Shown here piece by piece: positions 1 to 6,750 of a stretch of 64,000 bases of DNA; the first letter of the stretch is position 1, and every line of letters begins with the position of its first letter. The stretch lies in NCBI GenBank assembly GCA_002069765.1, contig MWBZ01000002.1:1-64000 (forward strand), written 5' to 3'. The position numbers and the translations under genes were made by a program. The stretch is from a bacterium ADurb.Bin243 (lineage in GTDB: Bacteria > Muiribacteriota > UBA9980). The notes beneath the pieces are model-generated. The model did not search any database, was not told the origin of the DNA, and was given only the letters and a program-made list of their open reading frames with translations.

Positions 1-6
1 GCAGGC

Positions 7-1476
7 ATGAGCGTTCTTTTCGCTGCAGCCGTTTTCGTAAATATTTTATATTATATGGCGGCCGGCAAAGCTGCCGCGCCTTCGCAAACCGGAACGCCGG
101 CTTCGCAGGGCGCCGCAAAAGACGTTTACGCCATTATCGGCGGCCTGATAGAGGCGGCAAAATACGATTCGGCGCTCGACGCGCTGAGGTCGCTCAAAAC
201 CGGCGGAGTGTACGATCATGTCCAAAACGGGTTTATAGAGCTCATATATTCTAAAAAAGTCAGAGGCTTGATTAATAAAGGCGCTTTTGAAGATTCGCTG
301 AGCGTTATAGCCGCGTGGCAGTCTGAAAATTCGTCTTCTACCATGGCCTGCATTTTAAAAGGCCAGATCGAACTTAAAAATTTTAACCGCGCGGCCGAAG
401 CGAAAGCCGCGTTTTCAATAGCGGCGACGCTCGAAAGCGATTGCCCCGAAGCTGCTATGGGGCTCGGCGATTGTTTTTATTACGAGGGCGATTTTACCTC
501 AGCTCTGGCTAATTATAACAAAGCCCTGGATTATTGCGTTAAAGCCCCCGAATCAAAATATTACGCGTACTTCGGCATCGCCAACTCCAGGGCGGCGCTC
601 GGAGAATACGCCGCCGCCGTAGAGTCTTACAACCGATGCCTCGAATTGAACCCTTCGCATTATATAACTTATATAGGGCTTTCAAAAGCCTTCCGCTCAA
701 TGAAAAAGTATGACGAAGCCATCGCGGCGGCCGAAAAAGCCCTTGAATTCGATCCGCAGCTCGCCAGGGCTAATTTCGAATGCGCCGAAGCACTTAAAGA
801 CGCGGGCAGAAGCCTCGAAGCGCTTAAATACTATAAAACTTCCCTGAATTTAGAGCCGGAAAATCTGAACTGCCGGATTTCGTATATCAATCTTCTCTTC
901 GGCATGCAGATATACCAGGGCCTCGACGAAATCATTAAAACAGCCATAAAATCGGCGCAGCCTCAGCAGGCTAAAGGGCTTTACGAAAAGCTGGGAATGG
1001 TGGAGTATAATCTCGGCTATTCAGATAACGCGAAGAATACATTCGAGAAGATGATCTCGCTTTACGGCGATTCCGACGCCGCGCATTATTATCTGGGACT
1101 TATTTATGAAGAACGCGAAGAATTCGACCGGGCCATAGAAAGTTATCAGAAGGCCGTCAGCGTCAATAATAAGCACCTGCCTTCGTATATGAACCTTTCC
1201 AATATTTACCTGAACGTCAAAAAAAATTACGCCCAGCTCGACGTTATAGTGGAGCTGGGGATAACCTCCTGCGGCAACGATCCGGGGCTTCTTTATAACA
1301 AGGCCCTCGGCAAATATTTCGACAGAAAGCCGGCCGAGGCGCTTTTACTTCTGCGCGCCGTCATAAATTCCGGCGACGCATTCATGTCTTCAATGGCCCG
1401 CAAGCTCGATAGCGACATCCGCCAGAAACTCGCGCCGCCTTCGTCAAAAAAAGAGCCTGCCGCGCCAGCTAAATAG
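7..1476 (+). CDS. TPR-repeat protein, membrane-anchored; 5' end possibly outside the window
   Basis: A 489-residue reading frame rich in tetratricopeptide repeats from about residue 105 to 440, recognisable by paired helices with the usual small/aromatic spacing (for example AEALKDAGRSLEALKYYKTS and LGLIYEEREEFDRAIESYQK). The first 20 residues form one hydrophobic segment, so a membrane anchor or uncleaved signal is likely. The frame is open to the left edge of the window, so ATG at 7 may be internal and the true start may lie upstream. The C-terminal tail is Lys/Pro/Ala rich. It converges on the methyltransferase gene with 24 bases between them. TPR proteins are protein-protein scaffolds; nothing here indicates the partner. 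Confidence 0.8.
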   Translation: MSVLFAAAVFVNILYYMAAGKAAAPSQTGTPASQGAAKDVYAIIGGLIEAAKYDSALDALRSLKTGGVYDHVQNGFIELIYSKKVRGLINKGAFEDSLSVIAAWQSENSSSTMACILKGQIELKNFNRAAEAKAAFSIAATLESDCPEAAMGLGDCFYYEGDFTSALANYNKALDYCVKAPESKYYAYFGIANSRAALGEYAAAVESYNRCLELNPSHYITYIGLSKAFRSMKKYDEAIAAAEKALEFDPQLARANFECAEALKDAGRSLEALKYYKTSLNLEPENLNCRISYINLLFGMQIYQGLDEIIKTAIKSAQPQQAKGLYEKLGMVEYNLGYSDNAKNTFEKMISLYGDSDAAHYYLGLIYEEREEFDRAIESYQKAVSVNNKHLPSYMNLSNIYLNVKKNYAQLDVIVELGITSCGNDPGLLYNKALGKYFDRKPAEALLLLRAVINSGDAFMSSMARKLDSDIRQKLAPPSSKKEPAAPAK

Positions 1477-1500
1477 GCGCAGGCGGCCTTGCCCCTGCTT

Positions 1501-2286
1501 TTATTTAATATAGTCTTTTTCGCCGACCATCGGCACGAACATTACGTACGTTATGAAATCGCGTATAAATTTTTTGCCGTCGCGCTTGACCAGGACGAGC
1601 TGTTGAGTAGCTCCGGCTTCTCCTACCGGAATTATCATACGGCCGCCGTCGGGCGCGAGCTGGCTTAAAAGCGCTTCGGGAATTTCTTCGGGGGCGCAGG
1701 TCACTATTATCCTGTCGAACGGGGCTTTTTCCGGCCAGCCCTTATATCCGTCGCCTATTTTCACGAAAACATTTTTATATCCGAGCTCTTCGAGAAGCTT
1801 TTGCGCGCGTTTGCCGAGCGTTTCGACGATTTCTACCGTATATACTTCCGAGGCTATTTCCGCGAGGATGGCGGCCTGATAGCCTGAACCGGTGCCGATT
1901 TCGAGGACCTTGAGCCGTTTCGCCGCCGCGGCGGGCCCGCTTTTGAGCCCGGTTTCGCCGCTGATAGACGAGCTTATAATAAGATCGGTCATCAGAGCGA
2001 CTATATAAGGTTGTGAAATAGTCTGACCTTCGCCGATCGGAAGCGGTCTGTCGCCGTAACTGAGCGGTTTCATTATTTCCGGCACGAACCTGTGGCGCTC
2101 TACCCGGAGCATGGCGTCGAGCACCCGCGCGCTGGTTATTCCGCGCCCTTTTATCTGGGTTTCCACCATTTCCTGCCTTAGAGCCTGATACGATTTTGAA
2201 AGATGCATAATATCCTCCCCAAGCGTAATCACGGCAAAAACGATCGATAATAAAAATAGCATCAGCGCCGTTTTTTTCTTGCTCAT
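1501..2286 (-). CDS. pcm: Protein-L-isoaspartate O-methyltransferase, signal-anchored
   Basis: The product (261 aa) matches the SAM-dependent methyltransferase family that repairs isoaspartyl residues. Seen: the family block GEGQTISQPYIVALMTD, the SAM-binding motif VLEIGTGSGYQAA, and the conserved GDGYKGWPEKAPFDRIIVT region. Unusually, the first 23 residues (after MSKKK) are strongly hydrophobic, which suggests export or anchoring instead of the usual cytosolic location. A short Ala/Gly-rich insert separates the ISQP block from the SAM motif. The start is supported by GAGG seven bases upstream of ATG. The gene stands alone, convergent with the TPR gene. Family assignment is firm; periplasmic location is inferred from the leader. 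Confidence 0.93.
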   Translation of the reverse strand: MSKKKTALMLFLLSIVFAVITLGEDIMHLSKSYQALRQEMVETQIKGRGITSARVLDAMLRVERHRFVPEIMKPLSYGDRPLPIGEGQTISQPYIVALMTDLIISSSISGETGLKSGPAAAAKRLKVLEIGTGSGYQAAILAEIASEVYTVEIVETLGKRAQKLLEELGYKNVFVKIGDGYKGWPEKAPFDRIIVTCAPEEIPEALLSQLAPDGGRMIIPVGEAGATQQLVLVKRDGKKFIRDFITYVMFVPMVGEKDYIK

Positions 2287-2412
2287 ATGCCGACCTCGCT
2301 TTTTTGCCTCGCCCGCGGTTCTTATATTACCTGTAATTATATTTTAACAAAGAAAAGGATAAAAATCAAATTTCAAAAATTTTTGCAGGCAGGCAGAAAA
2401 AATAAGTAAAAG

Positions 2413-2441
2413 TTGATAATAAAGTTAAAATATGATAGAAT
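2413..2441 (+). promoter_or_regulatory. Sigma-70-type promoter for the 2471 gene
   Basis: TTGATA at 2413-2418, a 17-base spacer, then TAGAAT at 2436-2441. It decides the start of the next gene: the upstream in-frame ATG at 2432 lies inside the promoter, so translation must begin at 2471. Confidence 0.6.
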
Positions 2442-2470
2442 GTAAAAAAAATTCAGTAAAGGGGATAAAA

Positions 2471-3544
2471 ATGCAAAAACCTAAACTATTAAGCGTTTTA
2501 ACGATTTTATTTTACCTGTTGGCGGCCTTTAATTTATCGGGCGCGCACGCGGCGCCGGATTCGTTCAAACTCTGCCCTGCTAATTCCGAAGCGCTTATGT
2601 ACTTCGATATAAAAACTTTCAGGGCTTTTGCTGAAAAAAATAATATCGCTTCTCAGTTTAAAGACCAGATAGAAAAAATAAAAAATCTCGCTTCCATAGA
2701 TATTTTAAAGGACATTAATTCTTTTACGGCGGTTTTAACGAATATCGCCAATTATAAAGCGGGCAAAAATCCCGAAGGCGCTTTTATATTCGAGGGTTAT
2801 TTTAAAATATCCGAAATAGAAAGCAAAATGACGGCCGGCGGCCTTAAATCCGAAACGCTTGAAAATATAAAAATGTTCAAGCTCGACGAAGACGTTTATC
2901 TGGCGATGCCTTCGGAAAAATTTCTGGTTTACGGAAATTTGTCCGAAATAAAATCCATAAACTCTCTGATTGCGGCTAAAGAAAAAAATAACGTGGAAAA
3001 CGACGAGTTTTTTAAAAGAGAAATAAACGCGGCCGAAGTAAACGGCAAAAACTTCGCGCTTACGGTTAAACTGCCCGCCGCTTTATCGGATCTCGCCACT
3101 TCAATAGCTAAAATAAATAAGGAACAGGCCGTTTTTTCAGGGCTCGAAGGCTTCGTGGCGGCCGCTTCCGGTTCGGACCTGCTTTTTAAGTATATATATA
3201 AAACCAAAGATGACGCGGCCAGGGGCGCCGTAAGCGCAAAAGAATTCATGGACAACGGGTTCAAACAGATTTCATATAACGCTAAAAGAATGACCGAGGG
3301 CGTTATAGATAAAGCTAAAGTCGCGTCCGAGCGTTTCAATTTTATAAAAAGCGGCCTGGTGCTGATGCTGAAACTTCAGCAAACCATGAAAATCGAGCAG
3401 AAAGAAAAAAGCGTGTTCATCTCTTTCGAACTTGCGAAGGCTGAAAAAGAAACGGGAGATTTTGTTAATTCCATTTTCGAGGCTTTTATAGCCACTCTCG
3501 TAAAAAGCGACGCTAAAACGCCCGCGCCGGTTACCGGTAACTAA
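2471..3544 (+). CDS. Exported protein of unknown function (DUF3352-like)
   Basis: A 357-residue protein with a clear Sec signal peptide (MQKPK, hydrophobic core, cleavage probably after AHA near residue 27). The mature part has the opening CPANSEALMYFDI and mixed alpha/beta sequence resembling exported proteins that carry DUF3352-like domains, but the match is by eye and weak. ATG 2471 was chosen because AAAGGGG lies just upstream and the promoter lies over the earlier ATG. It is transcribed alone, with a hairpin at 3601-3633 downstream. Function is not known. Confidence 0.75.
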   Translation: MQKPKLLSVLTILFYLLAAFNLSGAHAAPDSFKLCPANSEALMYFDIKTFRAFAEKNNIASQFKDQIEKIKNLASIDILKDINSFTAVLTNIANYKAGKNPEGAFIFEGYFKISEIESKMTAGGLKSETLENIKMFKLDEDVYLAMPSEKFLVYGNLSEIKSINSLIAAKEKNNVENDEFFKREINAAEVNGKNFALTVKLPAALSDLATSIAKINKEQAVFSGLEGFVAAASGSDLLFKYIYKTKDDAARGAVSAKEFMDNGFKQISYNAKRMTEGVIDKAKVASERFNFIKSGLVLMLKLQQTMKIEQKEKSVFISFELAKAEKETGDFVNSIFEAFIATLVKSDAKTPAPVTGN

Positions 3545-3600
3545 GGTTTCGCGAAGAAATAAAAAAATAATAACCCCCGCTGAACGAGGGAAACTATAAT

Positions 3601-3633
3601 ACGCGGTCCGCCTTTAACGAGTGCGGCCCGCGT
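3601..3633 (+). terminator. Candidate terminator hairpin
   Basis: Inverted repeat ACGCGGTCCGC / GCGGCCCGCGT (one mismatch) around an 11-base loop, 57 bases after the stop of the exported protein gene. The following T-run is weak (GTTTATT), so this is only a candidate. Confidence 0.4.
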
Positions 3634-3773
3634 GTTTATTAAGGCCATAAATTTATCTTTTTTTTATTAAATCCGCTATATCTTTTCAAAGTTAATCCGA
3701 TATTTTAGTAAAGTTGAAATACGATTTTCATTACCCTGTATTTTAAATTTATTATATATAATCGGAGGATAAT

Positions 3774-4493
3774 ATGTACCAGAGCTCTAAAACTTATGTT
3801 TTCAGCGTTGCGGCTTTACTGCTTATCGGCGGCGCTTTGATGCTCGCAAGCGTCGGATGCGGCAATTCCTATGGAACGCCTTACGGCTTTTCGAATTTAG
3901 TGCCTAACGACGCTTCGATCGTGGTGAAAATGATAAACACCAGTTCGATCGCCGGCGGCCTTCACAGCCCCAAATCAAACGCTCCCGGCCGCGCGAGCGG
4001 AACCACAATCACCGAAACTACTTCTACGACTAATAATACCACGGCTTCGGGCACTTTGATTAAAATAAGGCCTGACGACGTTTACGTAAGCATTTCCGAT
4101 ATGTCGATCTATTCCACCGACGGCAAGGAATACGTTCTTTTTACCGAGCCAAAGGAAATCAATTTGCTTAATTTAATTAAAGACGGCGAAGTAGTCGCAA
4201 TGGCTTCTGACGTTCCCGTAGGCGCATATAACCGCATGAAATTCAACATCAATTACATGAGGATATTAAACGAAGGCGAAAAGCAAAGAATCGCGCTCGA
4301 TCAGACCGTTTATCTTTCGACGAACGACGCCAATCTCACTCAGTTTTCTCTGGAATCGTCGAACCGCGCGAGCGTAAAATTGAATTTCGATATCAACGAT
4401 AAGGTGTTCAAAGATAGAAACGGCAATTATCAGGTTTTCCCGTCTCTGTTTTTGATATATGAAGGTTCGGAAGCAGTTCAGCGCTATAATTGA
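3774..4493 (+). CDS. Lipoprotein-like exported protein, DUF4382-like
   Basis: A 239-residue protein with an N-terminal hydrophobic segment ending LMLASVGCGN, compatible with lipid attachment at Cys29 although Ser at -3 is unusual for a lipobox. After a Ser/Thr-rich linker of about 40 residues, residues 100-230 look like DUF4382: DDVYVSISDMSIYS, EINLLNLIKDGE, then VPVGAYNRMKFNINYM. Such domains are found in surface lipoproteins of unknown function. GGAGG lies six bases before ATG. It is monocistronic, with a good terminator at 4537-4566. Export is well supported; the domain assignment is tentative. Confidence 0.75.
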   Translation: MYQSSKTYVFSVAALLLIGGALMLASVGCGNSYGTPYGFSNLVPNDASIVVKMINTSSIAGGLHSPKSNAPGRASGTTITETTSTTNNTTASGTLIKIRPDDVYVSISDMSIYSTDGKEYVLFTEPKEINLLNLIKDGEVVAMASDVPVGAYNRMKFNINYMRILNEGEKQRIALDQTVYLSTNDANLTQFSLESSNRASVKLNFDINDKVFKDRNGNYQVFPSLFLIYEGSEAVQRYN

Positions 4494-4536
4494 TGAAGAT
4501 TTAGCAAATAAAAAACTACCGTAATAAAAAATAAAA

Positions 4537-4566
4537 ACGCCCGGCTTTCTTCGCCGGCGTTTTTGT
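4537..4566 (+). terminator. Rho-independent terminator
   Basis: ACGCCCGGC / GCCGGCGT stem (one bulged C) with loop TTTCTTC, preceded by A-tract and followed by TTTTGTTTTT. It closes the lipoprotein gene and isolates the selenoprotein gene downstream. Confidence 0.85.
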
Positions 4567-4623
4567 TTTTAGGGCTGTTTTTCGTTGTAAAACGGCGCGG
4601 CCTGAAAATAACTTCCGTCCGTA

Positions 4624-4652
4624 TTGACAAAACGATTGAAATGTAGTAAAAT
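4624..4652 (+). promoter_or_regulatory. Consensus promoter for the candidate selenoprotein gene
   Basis: TTGACA at 4624-4629, exactly 17 bases, TAAAAT at 4647-4652. Predicted start near 4659, giving a leader of about 85 bases. Confidence 0.8.
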
Positions 4653-4708
4653 GAATATTGTATATTAGAATAATATTTATTACTTAAATATAAAAAACTT
4701 ATATTAAT

Positions 4709-4737
4709 CGGCCGCCGCTATGCGGCCGGAAAGGCGG
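4709..4737 (+). promoter_or_regulatory. Leader hairpins overlapping the ribosome-binding site
   Basis: Two mutually exclusive stems can be drawn. CGGCCGC (4709-4715) pairs with GCGGCCG (4722-4728) and leaves the Shine-Dalgarno free. CCGCC (4712-4716) can instead pair with GGCGG (4733-4737), which is the Shine-Dalgarno itself. This could be a translational switch or chance in a G/C-rich patch; no known riboswitch class is recognised. Confidence 0.35.
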
Positions 4738-4743
4738 TGGAAT

Positions 4744-4905
4744 ATGAACTATAAAGTGCTTCTCGCCATGGCTGCCGGCGGCGCTATCGGCTATCTTATG
4801 AACGTTCTTTCCGTTCAGACCGGAGGCGGCTGAGCCATGACGTGCAATCCTTATATATCGGTCGTTTTCGGCGTTATATTCGGATTGATTATGGCCTTAG
4901 GCTAA
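4744..4905 (+). CDS. Probable selenoprotein, DUF6132 family (in-frame TGA = Sec30)
   Basis: Read with TGA 4831-4833 as selenocysteine this is a 53-residue membrane protein: a first helix (MNYKVLLAMAAGGAIGYLM), a polar loop VQTGGGUAMTCNPYIS, and a second helix (VVFGVIFGLIMALG). It aligns without gaps to the DUF6132 pattern as I remember it, GY-x8-C-x3-TC-x-IT-x2-P-x2-S-x2-YG; the TGA falls exactly on the second conserved Cys (SGTC). The first family Cys is Gln25 here and a new Cys34 gives a U-x3-C pair. A SECIS-like hairpin lies at 4853-4879. GGCGGTGG precedes the ATG. Read conventionally it would be two peptides of 29 and 22 residues, neither making sense alone. No Sec-insertion genes are in the window. 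Function of the family is unknown; the position suggests a redox loop. Confidence 0.75.
4853..4879 (+). promoter_or_regulatory. Candidate bacterial SECIS element
   Basis: Hairpin drawn by eye: five A-U pairs (4853-4857 with 4875-4879), U.U mismatch, C4859-G4873, bulged G4860, then G4861-C4872, U.G, C-G, and G4864-C4869 closing loop UUUU. If the last pair opens, the loop begins with GU, as bacterial SECIS loops require. The apex lies 31 bases after the TGA, inside the 16-37 base range described for bacterial SECIS elements. Confidence 0.6.
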
Positions 4906-4923
4906 GGTCCCGCATAATTTTGA

Positions 4924-4952
4924 TTGACTGGCGCCCTCGCTTGTGTTATAAT
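4924..4952 (+). promoter_or_regulatory. Consensus promoter abutting the ABC exporter start
   Basis: TTGACT 4924-4929, 17-base spacer, TATAAT 4947-4952. Only seven bases separate the -10 box from ATG 4960, so the transcript should start at or next to the start codon (leaderless). Confidence 0.85.
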
Positions 4953-4959
4953 TTCAGCG

Positions 4960-6750
4960 ATGTTTTTAAATAAATTCAAGCCCATACACAGGCATTTAAT
5001 CAATTACCGCAAAGAGATTTTAATAGGCGCCCTTTCGCTTGTCGTAACGGACTGTTTCGGCCTGGCGATACCGTGGATTATAAAAGACGCCATAGACGCG
5101 ATTCCGGCCTATAAAACCGCTGGCGCCGAAAAGACCCTTGCGGTGGTTTTCAATTACTCGCTGCTTATTGTATTTGCGGCCGTGTTTCAGGGAGCTTTCA
5201 GGTATGTCTGGCGCGTGAACCTTTTCGGCGTAGCGCGCAAAATCGAATATCATCTCAGAAACGATTACTTTTCGCATCTTTTAAAACTCGAACCTTCATT
5301 TTATTTTAAAAATCAAACGGGGGACATAATTTCCCGCGGCACGAACGACCTCAACGCCGTTCGCGACCTGGTAGGCCCCGGCGCCCTTATATTTATAGAT
5401 ACCATAACGCTCATATCTATAAGCCTTTCGCTCATGATCTACATCGACTGGAAGCTTACGCTCTATTGCCTGATGCCGATGCCGCTTTTGACTATCGTTA
5501 TTTATTTCGTGGGCGATCTCATAGAGCGCACTTACGAACGCATGCAGCAGAAATTAGCCGAGCTCACCACGCGCGTACAGGAAAACATTACCGGAATCAG
5601 GACCATACAGGCTTTCCGCCAGGAAGAAAACGAGATACGAAGATTTTCGAAAATGGCCAAAGATTACGTGAAATACAACGTGCTCATGGCTAAAGTCAAC
5701 GGAATAGAAGAGCCGATAATATTTTTCATTTCGGGCACTTCCATGAACGTTTTGCTTTATTTCGGCGGCATGGGCGTCATTAATAAAACCAATTCCCTCG
5801 GCGAGCTCGTGGCGCTTTCGGGCTATCTTATGCTTCTCGCATGGCCGCTTTTCGGCCTGGGCTGGCTCGTGAATATTTATAAACGCGGAATCGCTTCCAT
5901 GGGGCGTATAAACGAAATACTCGAAGCGGTCCCCGAAATATCCGACGGCGAAGAAACCGATACTTCTATTCCGCCTCTGCGCGGAGATATAGAGTTTAAA
6001 AACGTGTCTTTCACTTTTCCCGGAAAAAAAGTTCCGGCCTTGAAAAACGTTTCTTTCAAAGTCCCGGCCGGCCGCATCCTGGCTATTACCGGGCCGCTCG
6101 GGTCCGGAAAAAGCACGATATGCAATCTCATTCCGAGATTTCTCGAGGCCGCCGAAGGCGAAGTGCTTATAGACTCGGTAAACGTAAAAAAAATTCCAGT
6201 TTCGCTCCTGCGCCGGTCTATCGGCTATATACGCCAGGAGCCTTTTCTGTTTTCCGACACCATTGCCGAAAACCTCAAATTCGGCGATCCGGCGGCTTCG
6301 CAAGAGCGCATACGCGAATTTTGCTCGATATCCAGGATAGTAGAGGATATCGAAGATTTTTCGGAAAAGTACGAAACACTTCTCGGCGAGCGCGGCATAA
6401 CCGTTTCAGGAGGGCAGAAGCAGAGATTGGCCATTTCGCGGGCTTTATTAAAAAATCCCAATATATTGATCTTCGACGATACGCTTTCGGCCGTGGATAA
6501 CCGCACCGAAGAAGCCATTATCGAAGGCCTGGAGAAATTCATGAAAGATTCCACCGCTATTATAGTTTCGCACAGGATTTCATCGATTATGAACGCGGAC
6601 GAAATAATCGTGGTGGATAACGGCGAGATCGTCGAGCGCGGCACGCACCAGAGCCTTATCGCCGGCGACGGCATTTACGCGAAAACCTACCAGAAGCAGA
6701 AGCTTAAATTCGAGATAGAAAACATGCAGGTGGCCGATGAGTCAGTTTAA
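4960..6750 (+). CDS. ABC exporter subunit, degenerate-site half (BmrC / TM287-like)
   Basis: A 596-residue half-transporter: six transmembrane helices (about 1-310) fused to a nucleotide-binding domain. Walker A GPLGSGKST is at 378-386, the signature VSGGQ at 482, and Walker B ILIFDD ends at Asp507 where the catalytic Glu normally sits. That Asp is the hallmark of the non-catalytic half in heterodimeric exporters such as TM287/288 and BmrCD. The start is ATG 4960, because a longer reading from TTG 4924 would place the start inside the -35 box. It overlaps the next gene by 14 bases, so the two halves are translationally coupled. The substrate (lipid or drug) cannot be read from sequence. Confidence 0.92.
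   Translation: MFLNKFKPIHRHLINYRKEILIGALSLVVTDCFGLAIPWIIKDAIDAIPAYKTAGAEKTLAVVFNYSLLIVFAAVFQGAFRYVWRVNLFGVARKIEYHLRNDYFSHLLKLEPSFYFKNQTGDIISRGTNDLNAVRDLVGPGALIFIDTITLISISLSLMIYIDWKLTLYCLMPMPLLTIVIYFVGDLIERTYERMQQKLAELTTRVQENITGIRTIQAFRQEENEIRRFSKMAKDYVKYNVLMAKVNGIEEPIIFFISGTSMNVLLYFGGMGVINKTNSLGELVALSGYLMLLAWPLFGLGWLVNIYKRGIASMGRINEILEAVPEISDGEETDTSIPPLRGDIEFKNVSFTFPGKKVPALKNVSFKVPAGRILAITGPLGSGKSTICNLIPRFLEAAEGEVLIDSVNVKKIPVSLLRRSIGYIRQEPFLFSDTIAENLKFGDPAASQERIREFCSISRIVEDIEDFSEKYETLLGERGITVSGGQKQRLAISRALLKNPNILIFDDTLSAVDNRTEEAIIEGLEKFMKDSTAIIVSHRISSIMNADEIIVVDNGEIVERGTHQSLIAGDGIYAKTYQKQKLKFEIENMQVADESV

Noticed and set aside
4744-4905. Two separate small hydrophobic peptides (29 and 22 residues) coupled through GGAGG before ATG 4837
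   Set aside because: The pair is in one frame and aligns gap-free as one DUF6132 protein with the TGA on the conserved Cys. Independent peptides would not explain that.
5554-6303. 249-codon frame antisense to the ABC exporter gene
   Set aside because: Shadow of the conserved ATPase coding region; composition is unlike a protein.
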